Assembly (NCBI RefSeq): GCF_032854445.1 | Contig: NC_088295.1 | Coordinates: 85,606,644-85,670,643 of the forward strand | DNA from: Liolophura sinensis | Lineage: Eukaryota > Mollusca > Polyplacophora > Chitonida > Chitonidae | DNA: 64,000 nucleotides | Direction: 5' to 3' | In this document: piece by piece, positions 23,866 to 36,589 of the stretch | How the letters are laid out: each line of letters begins with the position of its first letter | Position numbering within the stretch: position 1 is the stretch's first letter | Made by a program: the position numbers and the translations under genes | The notes under the pieces: generated by a model | What the model saw: only the letters and a program-made list of their open reading frames with translations | Told to the model about the DNA's origin: nothing | The model's database searches: none

Positions 23866-25539
23866 CTCAAGAAATGGGTTCTATCTTAGCCTTTCAAAAT
23901 AGGAAATTTTGGCTCTTCCATGGCTTGTGACTCACCTTAATGGAATAGGCCAATTGCTGCATGGGCACTATGGCATGTGACTGAGTGAGGCGACATAACT
24001 GGTGTCTTCAGCATGGCATTCTAGTGATGCAGCGTCATAAATACAGAACACAAATATCTAAACGTAGGGCCTTGAGACCATTGGATATTCTTGGAATACT
24101 TTTACATCTAGCTGTGTAAAAAGAATACTGTCAATGATCTGCAGTTATTGGAATGGGACATGATTGGAAATGATGTCAGAAAAGTGACACATTGGTGCAT
24201 TAAATGCACAACTACAAAAAAGTGAGTGGCATATGAATGTTGATACATGTATAACTGTTAATTTCTAGCTGTTACCAAAAAAAGATGGCCAAGAACCAGG
24301 GTTAAGACTATCTATTTCATATTCCATCTTTCAATCAACTCTAAATGACACCAAACATTTCTAGCAGCTATAGTTTCCTCATAATAGAACATAAGCGTAA
24401 AACTAGCCGTAATTATCAAATTGTGGGCGTAGGATTCAGTAACATGATGTGACAAATGCATGCTATCAACATAACCATCAACCGCATTGATTCCCTGGTA
24501 AAATATATGATATAATTCATTATAAATGATTTTGTTTTCCTTTTACTGATGGTGCTCAAACAGCTGCTGCAAAAATAGTTCATTCTTGTATGCTAAAGAT
24601 CAGCTTTATTCTTGATACAAAAAAGCATCTTTGGGTGAACCTATATTTATACAACATGACACTGGAACTTTTGAGTTTACCCAACATCTTAAATTAGCGT
24701 AGTTAAGTTTGTGTTCAGCGCAATGAGAGGGGAAAAAATGCTGGGTCCATTAAGCAAATTGCTGTTGGTATGAGCTGGAGAAGTTGAAGAAGCTCTTGTG
24801 ATATAAGGTCTCATTGGAGGTGATAAATCTAGCTTTATCAGTGAGAGGAGAGTTTTTCTTATGAAGTCCTACAGCAAAGATAATCCATTACAAAGCCATT
24901 CCTGAGAGCCCATGCTTACCCTGAGCTCTTCTCTATTAAAGCATTGGATAATTGGATAAGGAAGTTAGCCAGTTGCAAAAACTGGTTGTTCCTGAACGGC
25001 TGAGGGAATTATGGATGCCTGCACCTGTGATTAGCACCATTGGTTAACATACAGGATGTCATATAGCTGCTGATCTCAACAGCTGCCCAACTCGATCAGC
25101 TCTACTCTGACAACAGCACCACCTACACAACTGATCTCCTATTGCTATGACAAGGACAAGCTTGTCTCAAAAATCTTATTTAAAATATTCAATTAGCCCA
25201 CAGCATCCTAACATTATGACTGGGTACCGATCTGACAGAATTTCAGCTGGATATGTATAGTGCATCTCCAATAAAGTGAAAGCTTTGGCATGTGTAGACA
25301 TTTACATTGATCTTGACATACTTAAACACTCTCACCTATACAACCACCCAACTTCAACCTTTGGCAAGTTACTAATGAACTTTCCCATGCATAACATACA
25401 GAGTTGAATGACATATTGGTGGAAGACTAGTGGTCTTCAGTGTGTGTAAGTCTAAGAAAACAGGCTTTTTGAGCACCGTTAACTGCTTCTTAGTAACATG
25501 TTCCCTATGAGCAGTGAGGACAGTTGAACAAACAAAAAA

Positions 25540-25632
25540 AATCAAATAAAAATAGTCCCCATCCAAGGTCAGGATTGAACCCACACTGTGTGTCTCATGG
25601 TTAGGATTGAAAGCTACAGCCGTTACATTACA
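25540..25632 (-). mobile_element. tRNA-derived SINE head fragment
   Basis: The minus strand carries GTGTGGGTTCAATCCTGACC, a near-perfect Pol III B box (GGTTCAATCC), preceded by an A-box-like GGCTGTAGCTTTC. This resembles the 5' head of a SINE rather than a functional tRNA, since no full cloverleaf with acceptor stem is apparent. Confidence 0.45.
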
Positions 25633-25834
25633 GTAATACAAATGAATATTACATAAACCTTATGAAAGTGTATACATAAATCAAAAGCTGGAATTGATTT
25701 TGTGAGAGCTTCCAGCACAGATGTATGATAAGCATAGATCTAAAGACCACAGAAACAATAATTTCTCAAACATTACATACCCACAAAAAAAATACCATTC
25801 ACTATTTAGTGTTCACACTAGAACATTTAACAGG

Positions 25835-25865
25835 CAATAATGTTATGTACAACATAACATTATTG
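25835..25865. repeat. Perfect inverted repeat, 14-bp arms
   Basis: CAATAATGTTATGT and its exact reverse complement are separated by ACA. It would extrude as a tight hairpin. It may be the leftover of a small inverted-repeat transposon. Confidence 0.85.
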
Positions 25866-26099
25866 TGGATTCTTGACGTGTCCTGGCCTTTATTCAAATG
25901 AGCAATCACCCATACATCCATGCATCAAGTTACGTGCAGTTTAATGTGGAAATGTCATAGCTGTTCTCCTGAGCTCTGCACCAATCAAATAAATAAATAA
26001 ATAATCATGTCCTGTTTCACTGTGTTATTAATAAAAACAGCTTACACAAGTTGAATGAAACTTTTACAGGTGAAATGTGTGTCCAAGATCACCGTAACT

Positions 26100-27420
26100 C
26101 ATTCTCTGAGATAAAAGCGAAGCCCGTTTCAGACTCTGGCTGTCCTAGCAAATCTATGGTAATTACTTCCTTCTCTAGCAGAGAATGAGACAAACCAAGA
26201 TAAAGACAAGATCTAATTCCATTCAAATCACACAATAGGGTGTAAGCCTTCGTCTAGCCATTGGGAGGAACCGCATGAGCAAATCCTCCAGATTGCAGCC
26301 ACACCTGGCTGTTGGAGTGTTTCACTGGACAGATCAAAGAGTCTGATTGAATATCTCATCAAGCAGACAGACAAAACCTCTATCCCTCCATGCTACAGCT
26401 TTTTCTTTGGGTAAGCTAAGATGCTTCATGTGGAAAATGACTTCATTCTTAGGGAGCAGGAAGGCAGAAGAATAGTTGGCTGTAAAAGATGGTACCTCGG
26501 GTGAGGATAAGATAAGGGCTGAGATAAGCTCCTCGGGTGAGGATAAGATAAAGGCTGAGATAAGCTCCTCGGGTGAGGATAAGAAAAGGGCTGAGATAAG
26601 CTCCTCAGACACAGGTAAAGCAGATCAGTAGCTACAAGCTCTCGGCACATCTGATCTGGTTTCAGCACTGCACATCCGCCGAGTTTGGTTGGGTTCACGG
26701 GGGCTCAGCAGCTGCCAATACACAAGAGTAGTCATGAGATCTCCAGAAAACATAATGAAGGAGTTATGTGTTGGAATCTGCGCCAGGTTTGGTGAATCAA
26801 TAGCCAGGACAATAGCTGGAGTAACGGCAAGGATTAGCCTGGTCACCAACACGAAGACTGCTTCTTCTACAACAGCATGCTTGATTGACAAGACATTAGA
26901 GAAATGTACGCATGATTGATCAGCTGCCACTTCATGATTAGATTGATTGGGAGATTGATTACACTTAGATTACTTCCGATTGATTCTATTAAGCAAAAAT
27001 GTGATTTAATATTGGCAAACTCAGATTTATACAAGACTGTGTCCTCGATTGAGCTATATAAATTTACATGCAAAGATCTGCTCATTCTAATTGCATAATT
27101 TCCAGAGTGATTGATCTTAAATTGATTACTTCCAACTGAGTTATCCCCATGAAGTTTGTACCATTGTTTATCCGGGTTAAAAGGTAAATTGTTGAAAAAT
27201 GGGCAAGGTGAGAATTTGTCATTAATCAACAAAAATCCAATTTAAAGAGCAAATTGTTTTGATTAATTGGAAACAAATGGAAACAAGATGCATTCCTTAT
27301 TAAATTGTTCCACTGTAAACTCTGCCGTCTGGACAGGCCGAATAGGAAAATCATTTAGCGGTCAGCTCTGTTACCATGGAAACTGCATCGTGGTCAGATA
27401 AGCTAATCTAGGAAGTCGAC
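26100..27420. promoter_or_regulatory. Large candidate enhancer block with GATA and TALE/homeodomain sites
   Basis: About 1.3 kb of non-repetitive, motif-dense sequence. It includes a GATA array (26494-26606) and, at 26,882-27,130, repeated GATTGAT cores (26883, 26914, 26941, 26953, 26979, 27108), the PBX/HOX-type half site, plus GATTAG/GATTAC and an octamer-like ATGCAAAG. Frames of 90-121 codons overlap it but read as chance: none has a recognisable domain. Confidence 0.35.
26494..26606 (+). repeat. 36-bp tandem repeat carrying eight GATA sites
   Basis: Three copies of CTCCTCGGGTGAGGATAAGA followed by taaaggctgagataag. GATAA sites lie at 26506, 26511, 26523, 26542, 26547, 26559, 26578 and 26595 (seven GATAAG, one GATAAA), all in the same orientation. 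Confidence 0.9.
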
Positions 27421-28117
27421 CTATATTAACATGTAGAGCAAAGGTGCCATCTCGAAGCTATCGTTTGACCATCAGAATATCCACAATCATATATTGGCAA
27501 AAGAAAACTCCTTGGCGCTGACCATGGCTGGCAGCTAAAGTCAGCAGACCACACCAATATGAGTATCATAAATCAGTCAGCTATGTGACCAACGATACAA
27601 AACCTCAGCCACCTGTGTCAGCATCTTATCTGTCTATATGGCCTATGTACCTGCTAAAAATTGCATAACCGAATGTCTTCATGTTTTAAAAATACAGTTG
27701 TATATACTGGTACTGTACCTACTTCTTCATGTATTTATTGTTACAAAGTGCTTCTGGGAAGAGCAAAAGAGTCACCCTCTTTAAATAAAGGTTTCACCCA
27801 TTAATTCATTCTGATCTGAATTAAAAGAGATTTTAAAAGAGTTTAAAAGTTTTAAACATATACCTACATGAACAAGCACTTTTCTGCAATCATAATTTCT
27901 ACTGTTAATAAACTTTGTACCTCTTGGAGAGAATACTAATCTTCTAACTGTCACAAAATCAAAAAGTCAACAGAAAAAGACAACACTTTTCTTAAATCTG
28001 TTAATATTCAGTTTGTACAAAAATGTTCATTGATCTTAGAAGATAAACAGAAACACTGTACTGCCAAACAAACAGATATATCATATTTAATGCTTCTTTT
28101 GATACACAAAATGGTCT
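27421..28117. other. No gene recognised
   Basis: AT-rich noncoding sequence with A/T-run repeats near 27,830. Confidence 0.6.
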
Positions 28118-28416
28118 AAAGACTTGTAACATCTGAGATAACAGAAGCCCTTTATTTTCTGAGGATTTATTTTTATCCAGAAAAAGGCCACCATAAAAAA
28201 ACAGGTTTACTATTAAATAGAGAGATGCAGGGGATTAGAGGGAGAAAAATCAATACGATGTTAAAAGTAAAAGCTGGTAACCAGTTGGCAGTGCTAGCAG
28301 CACTGGAAGCCCAGCTTGGAGACATCAACAGTTTTCCAGTCACCATTGTCAGCTTCACTTTACACATACATGTACTCTCTGATACATTTGCTTTGATAGG
28401 ACTTGATGATGTGTGA
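28118..28416 (+). pseudogene. Unidentified protein-like open stretch
   Basis: About 98 codons are open between stops on the plus strand, ending at TGA 28414-28416. The central part, VKAGNQLAVLAALEAQLGDI, has the Ala/Leu composition of real protein. The minus strand is also open for 100 codons (28173-28475). No family is recognised, no good acceptor precedes it, and it could be a retrotransposed fragment or chance. Confidence 0.15.
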
Positions 28417-28479
28417 AGGCAACGGAATGAGGGAGAGGAGTTTTGAGGCTTGACACAGGGTGAAACACTCACCACTAGA

Positions 28480-30800
28480 ATCTAACCTATAATCCAACAC
28501 TTGTCAACATGGTCACGAAACTGCTTACATGATTTACATCTAAGAGGCAAGAAAAAAAAATTTTCAATTCCAGTTTTGTGTCCAAGACTTATTTGCAAGT
28601 ATATGGAAGCAAAGCCATTGGGGCTGATAAAAAGTGTGTGCTGTGCATCCATTCTTACCACAGGAATCATGTAAACCCACACTTTGAATTGTTAGAACAG
28701 CCATAAAGTTCAGGAAATAAAACAGTCCCCTATTCCTTAGGAGTCTAAATCAATTGGACTTTTAGTAGGAATTACCACAAAAGTCATCATCATCTGGTCT
28801 CTCTGTGATAACTGTGTCCTGTTTTACCCTGATGTTACAGCGATTCCTTGTCTCTACTGAACCATTTCCACATTGGTATGTGAACAACGAATACAGGATG
28901 ATGTAAAAGTATACTTTATTAGTCTGCAGAAATGATCCTTGGGAGTCTGGAATGATGTCTCAACCTTCTACCAACATTGTAAGGATGTAAATACCGGTGT
29001 GTGCAGGGACAGGCAAAAAGCCAGGCCCTAGTCCAGAACAAATCCTTAATCTGCAGATCCACGATCCGCTAACTCAATTCATAGGCCAATATAACCTCTA
29101 CGATTCCCATCTGACATTAGATATTAATTTGTACACTGAGACCTCAGGCTAGTTTACTACCTTGAGTTAGATGAGCATAATGGCCAGCCAATAACTGACA
29201 TACAGATACATGTCAAGTCTTCACACTCGGAAGCTATATGGCCGAAAAGTCAACCATGCCAGCAGAACTGCCATAACCAATAATACATTCAATACATGTG
29301 CGTAATGGATATTCTCAAAATGGAGATATCAGACATATCATTAATTCAGTGTATTACGACAATTACTGACAAACTGGTTCCTGTGCATTCAAGAATCACG
29401 CTGACAGTGTTGATCTGCTTGGTTTAACTGCTGGCTTATATACAGTCATCGGAAAAGTTACACTGAAAAAGTGGCGTAAAAAAAATTCTGAATGCGTAAT
29501 AAATAATCAACTATGTTGTAAACGTGCAGCGCATACAGTCATTGGACTAAGCGTTTCAGAAAAAAACGTCTTTATTCATTTTAAATATCTGTCCGTACAT
29601 GTGCAGGTTACATGTCAGATATAGCCTACACAATGTATGTAACAGTGGTGTTGTTTTAGATGTGCTCTGGTTTCCATGTCCGTAATAATTAATACATTAA
29701 TACACCATGGTATATTGAAGTGCTCTTGGGTACAGTGTCAAACAATCTTGTCCAGCATATCCCAGCAAAAGGTAGCATTACAGTGAAGTCAAACATCACC
29801 ATGCTCAGGACATTTCATACATTTCTTTAGATTAGGCCGGAACTCACTTCATACACATTTAGCCACTGGATTACACAATGTTTGAGATCCAGAGTTAAGA
29901 CAACGTGATGTCCCTTTACAATCTGAGGTTGTCGCTTTACCACATGACGGAGTCAATCTGCCAGTTTTAACATGGAATAGTATATATAGCATTTACAAAA
30001 CTAGTAAAACAAGATTACAGCAATCTTTTAACTTTACGGATGGATTTGCGAGTAAGATGTTAGAAGAATAAAGATACTGTTTCAGTATTTTTATCTAAAC
30101 ACAAACACTATGATGTAGAAAGATAGGTAAGTAGCCCTACAATTACATTAAGCTGACATTTTGCACTGGGATGTCACTCTTATCAGTCATTACAGCATAA
30201 CTGAGCACTATGTATTTCTGATAAATCATCAACTGGGGTAGATAACTTTGATGTTCACTGTGAACAATTGTATGAATCCATAAGGACTACCAGCATTGCC
30301 ATTAAAGGATACGAAACCAACCTGATACCAAGTTATGCACTGCAACTGTTTTCACAAAGACACGGAAATGCAGCGAAGTATAAGGAACATGCTGATCACT
30401 CCATGTACAAAAAACAAGAGAAAGCAAAAAGCAAAATATTTCATGTGAATGAGCACTGAACACCACAAAAATCGACAAAAATTTAATCTGAGGATTTTTA
30501 ACAAAATAAGGACAATATCCCTTGACATTACGATAGGCACCTGATAAAAATATGGATTTCTGATTGGATGATGACTTCAAAAAAAAGCTGGAGTAATTTA
30601 AGCAATGGTCCCTATGTTGTCAATCAGCTACCTGCATTATTTATGAGTGAAGGTCCCTCTGTTACCGGTAGCTTTAGTATAGAAAGCTGCCAGATGAATC
30701 ATCAACCTGTAATACATGTGAGTGAGAGCTAGGCTGAATCATACACGTATGCCTTATAGGGAAGAGGACAAGTAGGAGTGTGAGGTAACACTGTCAGCAG
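28480..30800. other. No gene recognised
   Basis: AT-rich noncoding sequence. Overlapping minus frames at 30302-30580 reach 92 codons without any known motif. Confidence 0.55.
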
Positions 30801-30804
30801 AAGC

Positions 30805-31871
30805 TAACACAGGGCAATGAACCAGTCTGGTCACTCTGAGGTTTACAGTGACAGTCACACAGGGCAATGAACTAGTCTGGTCACTCTGAGGTTTACACTG
30901 ACAGTCACACTGGGCAATGAACCAGTCTCAAAAAGAGTCCGCTCACTCTGAGATTTACACTGTCAACAGGGTCGGTAACACAAAGCAATGAACTAGTCTA
31001 GAAGAGTCTGGTCACTCTGAGGTTTACACTGACAGTCACACAGGATAATGGACCAGTCTAGAACAGTCTGGTCACTCTGAGGTTTACACTGTCAACAGGG
31101 TCAGTCACACAGGGCAATGGACCAGTCTAGAACAGTCTGCTCACTCTGAGGTTTATACTGTCAACAGGGTTGGTAACACATGGCAATGGACTAGTCTAGA
31201 ACAGTCAGGTCACTCTGAGGTTTACACTGTCAACAGGGTCAGTCACACAAGGCAATAGACCAGTCTAGAACAGTCTGGTCACTCTGAGGTTTACACTGTC
31301 AACAGGGTCGGTCACACAGGGCAATGGACCAGTCTAGAACAGTCTGGTCACTCTGAGGTTTACACTGTCAACAGGGTCAGTCACACAAGGCAATGGACCA
31401 GTCTAGAACAGTCCGCTCACTCTGAGGTTTACACTGTCAACAGGGTCGGTCACACAGGGCAATGGACCAGTCTAAAACAGTCGTCTCACTCTGAGGTTTA
31501 AATTGTCAACAGGGTCAGTCACACAAGGCAATGAACCGGTCTAGAACAGTCTGCTCACTCAGGTTTACACTGTCAACAGGGTCAGTCACACAAGGCAATA
31601 GACCAGTCTAGAACAGTCTGGTCACTCTGAGGTTTACACTGTCAACAGGGTCAGTCACACAAGGCAATGGACCAGTCTAGAACAGTCCGCTCACTCTGAG
31701 GTTTACACTGTCAACAGGGTCGGTCACACAGGGCAATGGACCAGTCTAGAACAGTCTGCTCACTCTGAGGTTTACACTGTCAACAGGGTCGGTCACACAG
31801 GGCAATGAACCAGTCTAAAACAGTCGTCTCACTCTGAGGTTTACACTGTCAACGAGGTCAGTCACACAGGG
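30805..31871. repeat. 69-bp satellite array, about 15-16 copies
   Basis: The unit contains TCACTCTGAGGTTTACACTG, TCAACAGGGTCGGTCACACA and GGCAATGGACCAGTCTAGAA. The first two or three copies lack about 11-19 bp, so they look like an ancestral shorter form or a deletion product. The central copies are nearly identical. Confidence 0.97.
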
Positions 31872-32364
31872 ATAGTCTGACCCATCATCCCTCTCCAGGT
31901 CAAATGAGCAAATTAATTTTCCTTTGTATTTATGCAGTAATTTGTCAACTTCAATCCCTAAAATATATATATCCCTAACATCTCATATGAAGCTGTTTTA
32001 TCCTGAAATTAATCTACTAAAAAAATAGAAATTTTCTGTTTGGTTTTAAAAATTTTTTTAAAAGAAGTGAATGCAGTTCAAAAGTGGATAAGGTACATGC
32101 AACAAATACAAGATAGAAGCCATCTCAAATGGAGCATTGTATCAGTTAAGAAAAGGCATTTTGTGCATCGATCTCCATAAGTGCATATCAATCCCATTCT
32201 ACCACAAAGATTTATGTGAAAAATGAGCAAAAAATCAAACAGTTTAGAATCCCACAAGGAAACAGCAAACACACATATTCTGAAATATTTGACTTTGCTT
32301 GGATTTATGAAGACAGTGTTTGGAAGTTTACCAAGAGACGTTTTTCTATTCTGACAGCAAAATG
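31872..32364. other. No gene recognised
   Basis: AT-rich noncoding sequence. A minus frame of 110 codons (32078-32410) has no recognisable domain. Confidence 0.55.
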
Positions 32365-32619
32365 CTATAAATAAGCAGCAACCCACTGAGTCTGGTTTGA
32401 TGAAAGCCAAGCTTTGAAGTGAGAATTGGTTGTTTCAATGTTCCAAAAACTGGTGGTATGCAACACCATGGGAATCTCATAAAACTCCCTGCCACCTGTA
32501 CTAAGATGGTCCAAAGCTGTGAACTCATTTGTTCTGTCCTTCATTACATCACAATTACCAGTGCATATGTGCTCATAAAACATATATATGAAGTAAACAC
32601 ACACTGCGACATCACAGAA

Positions 32620-32775
32620 GAAAATAATGTGTTCTACTGTCATTTGGACCATCTCTGCAGCTCGTCTTCGTGCCTCCTGTTCAATCTCATTCTCGGACAA
32701 AATCTTATCAAGCATGTTAATCTACTTTTCCATCAGTTTAGTCAAATTCAGCCTTGACAGTTTGAAATTCATCTC
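32620..32775 (-). pseudogene. Broken coiled-coil-like coding fragment
   Basis: One minus-strand frame reads MNFKLSRLNLTKLMEK, an in-frame TAG, then INMLDKILSENEIEQEARRR and AAEMVQMTVEH. The heptad-like, highly charged sequence looks coding, but the internal stop and lack of clear splice sites suggest a relic. The frame stays open downstream to 32365 (116 codons from its ATG), where the residues look random. No family is assigned. Confidence 0.25.
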
Positions 32776-35256
32776 TACAAAATATGTCACCATTCAGATA
32801 CTAGATATATGGGCATATTTTGATGTTGATAAATAAGTTAAATAAGATGTGGATAACTGTGCCTGCATTTTAACACAGGTAGCAGCAGCTACATACATGT
32901 TAGTCACAGACCTGTAACTACATGCCACATTTGCAAATGCTCCTAATAACTGAAGTACCAGTATATACATGTACATGTGCAGACTATATCTACATAATAC
33001 TAGTAAGCCTCAGATTAAATGATAAATGCACGTTTAAAAATAATAAAATCCACAGATTCCCCTAATAAGTACACATGGGGTCACAGGAAGATTTAGTTAC
33101 ACGGTTCATCTTCCCCTGGCACTACCCAGTTTCCTTTCACCATAATGCTGACCACGTTTTCGAATAAGTATTCCTAAATATGGCATAAAATACCAATCAA
33201 ATAAATAAAAAGATAAATAAATAAATTTAGTTATGCAGTTTATATTCCATTTATAGGATATGAAAAAATATGGTTAAATGCAGTAATACAGAGTAAAAGT
33301 CACATAAATGTACAATGGGTCTGGAAAATAGAATCATCACAGTTTAATACCTGTTATTACAGGAACCAAAATTATGTATTTAAAGCTTGGAAAATACAAG
33401 TTATGTACTGGTAACGGCCTAATGAGAGAGTACATGTATGACATAGACTCCTGTTAGAACTGAACATGTAACTCATCACCGGTATTGGAAACAGAAAGTA
33501 AAAGAATGTATGCATAAGGCTTGGAGAGCATGCCATAGGCTAATAACTACAGGTAGTGGAACCAGAAGATTAAAGTACAAGTATGGCCTATAAGCTATTA
33601 TGTGAAGACAAGTGACACAGTCAAACTCGAACCAGAAGACTAGAATATAAGGATCAGACTGATATATCTACAGGTACAAGTCACCCATCATAAATCAAGA
33701 TCACAGTCCACTCTGGACCCAGGGCCAATCACCATCAGAGACAAATAAAGCCCCTGACAAATCAGAAGCAATGTTAGATTAGTGCCCTGGATAAGCAGAA
33801 CTTCAACAAGTTACTCAGATGTTGACAGCAATAGGTATGCTTTGAGAAGGGATGTGTTTTGTGTTTTATATACAGCCTCTATACTCCAGGGATCCATGGC
33901 AACAGCTATATAAATGGTCACAGTGGAGTTGGACCAGGCTGTGAAGAGAGAGGTTAACCCATAGTTGATACTGATTAAAGCAGCTTATTGTTAACAGCCA
34001 TTTGTTTTAATATGTGTCAAACAAAACACTATAGCTACAGAGACATGATGGAGTAACCTGTCAGGGGTAGACAATACTGGCTGGGTGAGGGAAAACAGCT
34101 CTGCCACCAGGGAAATCTGAGTGAACTATCACAACAGCTGACCAATAGATACAACATCAGGGTACAATAGATCAAAGACAACTGCCTGGTCAATGCAAGC
34201 TAGCTGGGTCCCAGCCAAGGAAGAATCAGTGGGTGTATGCTTACCTCTGAGCACAGCAGTGCCAGTCACTCAGCTCAGCTGTCCAGACACCTACATCAAC
34301 CACACCATCAGGAGTCTTCCCTCACAGACGACAACTTCATTGAACGCCAAATCCATTGGGCAAGGTCAGGCACAGCCAGCAAATCTATCGTTGCACACAA
34401 TTATGAAGTTTCCACGTGAACTGTTGTCAATGTCATGTTACCTCCCATCCTCCAATACAGCCACAATCAATACTCTTCACGGGGGGCTCCTGAGGAGGGG
34501 ATTAACCATTACCAGCAAACACTGGACCAATTTAGACCCGCTCCAAGTCTCCAAGCAATAACTATTGTTCGCTTTTCTAACAAAACTTCATGCTTAAATT
34601 TTTATGTAAAGGACATGGATTTCAAAATGAAGCAATTTGAAGTAAGCAGTCAATCTGAGCAGTAATTTGCCAACAAATTTTCAGTACTGGTTGGCAAACA
34701 TACAGAAAGCAATGAAGTGCTATAAAAGCAGGGGTAATCATAGTTTAGACAATCTCCCAATTACCTGAAGTGATAAAAACTCACTGAAAAATGGTCTATA
34801 ATCTGATTAGGTGATTGAACAATCACGAACTGTTTGTATGACTGACTTGATCACACATTGCTTCTATATTATCTGTTGATTAACAGATTACAGAGCAGTC
34901 CAATGTACACTTAAAGAATTATTACTGACAATGATGATGAACCATGATACATTTTACATACCATCAATACACATGAATTTGTATGTAGACATTAACATTT
35001 CAGACAAAAACTGTCGCCAAAAATTGTACATTATACATACATATCAACACATCACTATTCCTTTAAAACTGAAAATTTCACTGTAACTTACCTACATATT
35101 TTCTTAATTGTTTTGCGTATTAAGGTCACATATCTGATTTTGCCTCCATATCACAACCTCATATTACCCTGTCTGTTACACTGGAACAATATTGAGACAT
35201 CTAACTTGGTTTTTCTGGACAATCACCCAACCTTTCACACTTGGGATATCTTGACA
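32776..35256. other. No gene recognised
   Basis: AT-rich noncoding sequence. A plus frame of 122 codons (34193-34561) is Ser/Thr/Pro-rich and at chance level. Confidence 0.55.
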
Positions 35257-35310
35257 CTGGATCACACATATGTACTGGATCACACATATGTACTGGATCA
35301 TACATATAAC
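35257..35310. repeat. 18-bp tandem repeat, three copies
   Basis: CTGGATCACACATATGTA is repeated three times, the last copy slightly altered. It would encode LDHTYV repeats, but the frame has no other support. Confidence 0.9.
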
Positions 35311-36290
35311 TCAATTTGTCCATACAATCTTTCTTGAGTGGTTGCTTCATGTACGTAACATTTTTGTTGGCAAAGTGATGAAGTTATCCTGATGATTTTG
35401 TAAATCCTCAAGGTTTTCTGAAATATAACATGTATCGATGGAGACAGATACATGCTACCAGCATCTTAAAGTGATCCAAAACCCAAAAGAATTAGAGAAC
35501 TGTCAATAATCCTACCAAAATATTTCCACTCATGTAAAAACTTACTCCTGCATTAACATGTATAATTCATGAGCCATTTGTTGAAACTATTTTTACATTA
35601 TGCTCCATGAAAAATAACTATTACATTATGTTGTTGCGGCTTGTTATTCATGATTTATGTATGATGAAATGCAAGTATTTCCTGTCTTCACACAGATTAC
35701 GATATTTCTCACATTAACATCTTAAAGCAACCATGTCAATCACAGCTTATTTCAACAATGGACTGTCACAATACATGATAAAAAATACATATTGAATGTA
35801 TTTCCATCAGAAAACTCAGTTTTCTTTAATAATAATAAGACTCTGAAGATTTAATTTGGAACATTAAACTATCCATATCCCTCCATAGAAATGTGGTATT
35901 GTTCCATTCTCAAACTTTGTTTTCTATGCTCATTTGCACTTATATTTGAATTTCCTTTGAATTCACCCAGATATTTAGATTTGTTCCTACATCCAGATAC
36001 ATAGATCCCTATACAGGCATTAGGATTTGACCCTTTATCCTCAGATTGAAACCTGAATTTGTTCACTGTTCCCACAATGTCATTTGGACTTGTTCTTGGC
36101 CTCCCATAGCAACATGATCATTTGCATTTGTCTCACCATCTTCCTATGAATTGATCCTTAATTTGCCCTCACACACGAATTACATTTGCTCTTTCTCAGG
36201 TAAATGTGTATGTAGAAAGAAAGACTGACTAATCTGCATGGTGCCACATATGGTACTGTATCTCTATCACCTAAAGTTTAGTATTTCTCG
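35311..36290. other. No gene recognised; possible decayed repeat
   Basis: AT-rich noncoding sequence. From about 35,930 to 36,200 TTTG-TTC phrases recur loosely at 25-45-bp intervals, which may be old units of the 30-bp array to the right. Confidence 0.45.
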
Positions 36291-36500
36291 AAGTTTAGTT
36301 TGTATTTGTCCTTGTCACAATACAGTAGTTTATATTTGTCCTTGTCACAATGCAATAGTTTGTATTTGTCCTTGTCACAATACAACACTTTGTATTTGCC
36401 CTTGTCACAATACAGTAGTTTATATTTGTCCTTGTCATAATGCAATTGTTTGAATTTGTCCTTGTCACAATGCAATAGTTTGTATTTGTCCTTGTCACAA
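36291..36500. repeat. 30-bp minisatellite, seven copies
   Basis: The unit is close to TAGTTTGTATTTGTCCTTGT followed by cacaatacaa. The 30-bp period keeps frames in phase, so open frames appear on both strands with ten-residue repeats (NTNYCIVTRT and CICPCHNTVV types). I regard these as repeat products. Confidence 0.95.
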
Positions 36501-36589
36501 ATGATCCCTGCTAATCTCGGATCCTATGTACATGTTCCAGGATCTGGTGTCAATTCCACAAAGACACTTCTCACTTACCCTAAATGACC

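Larger units (their letters stand above)
23866..26099. other. No gene recognised apart from short repeats listed separately
   Basis: AT-rich noncoding sequence. It contains a SINE head at 25.55 kb and the hairpin at 25.84 kb, and nothing else that I can name. Confidence 0.55.

Noticed and set aside
25421-25443. TGGAAGACTAGTGG resembles the start of microRNA miR-7
   Set aside because: The match stops after 13 bases, and the sequence is a short palindrome with its own GTCTTC; no miR-7 precursor hairpin is present.
36278-36498. Cys-rich and Asn/Tyr-rich repeat peptides on both strands
   Set aside because: Both come from the 30-bp minisatellite, whose length is a multiple of three.
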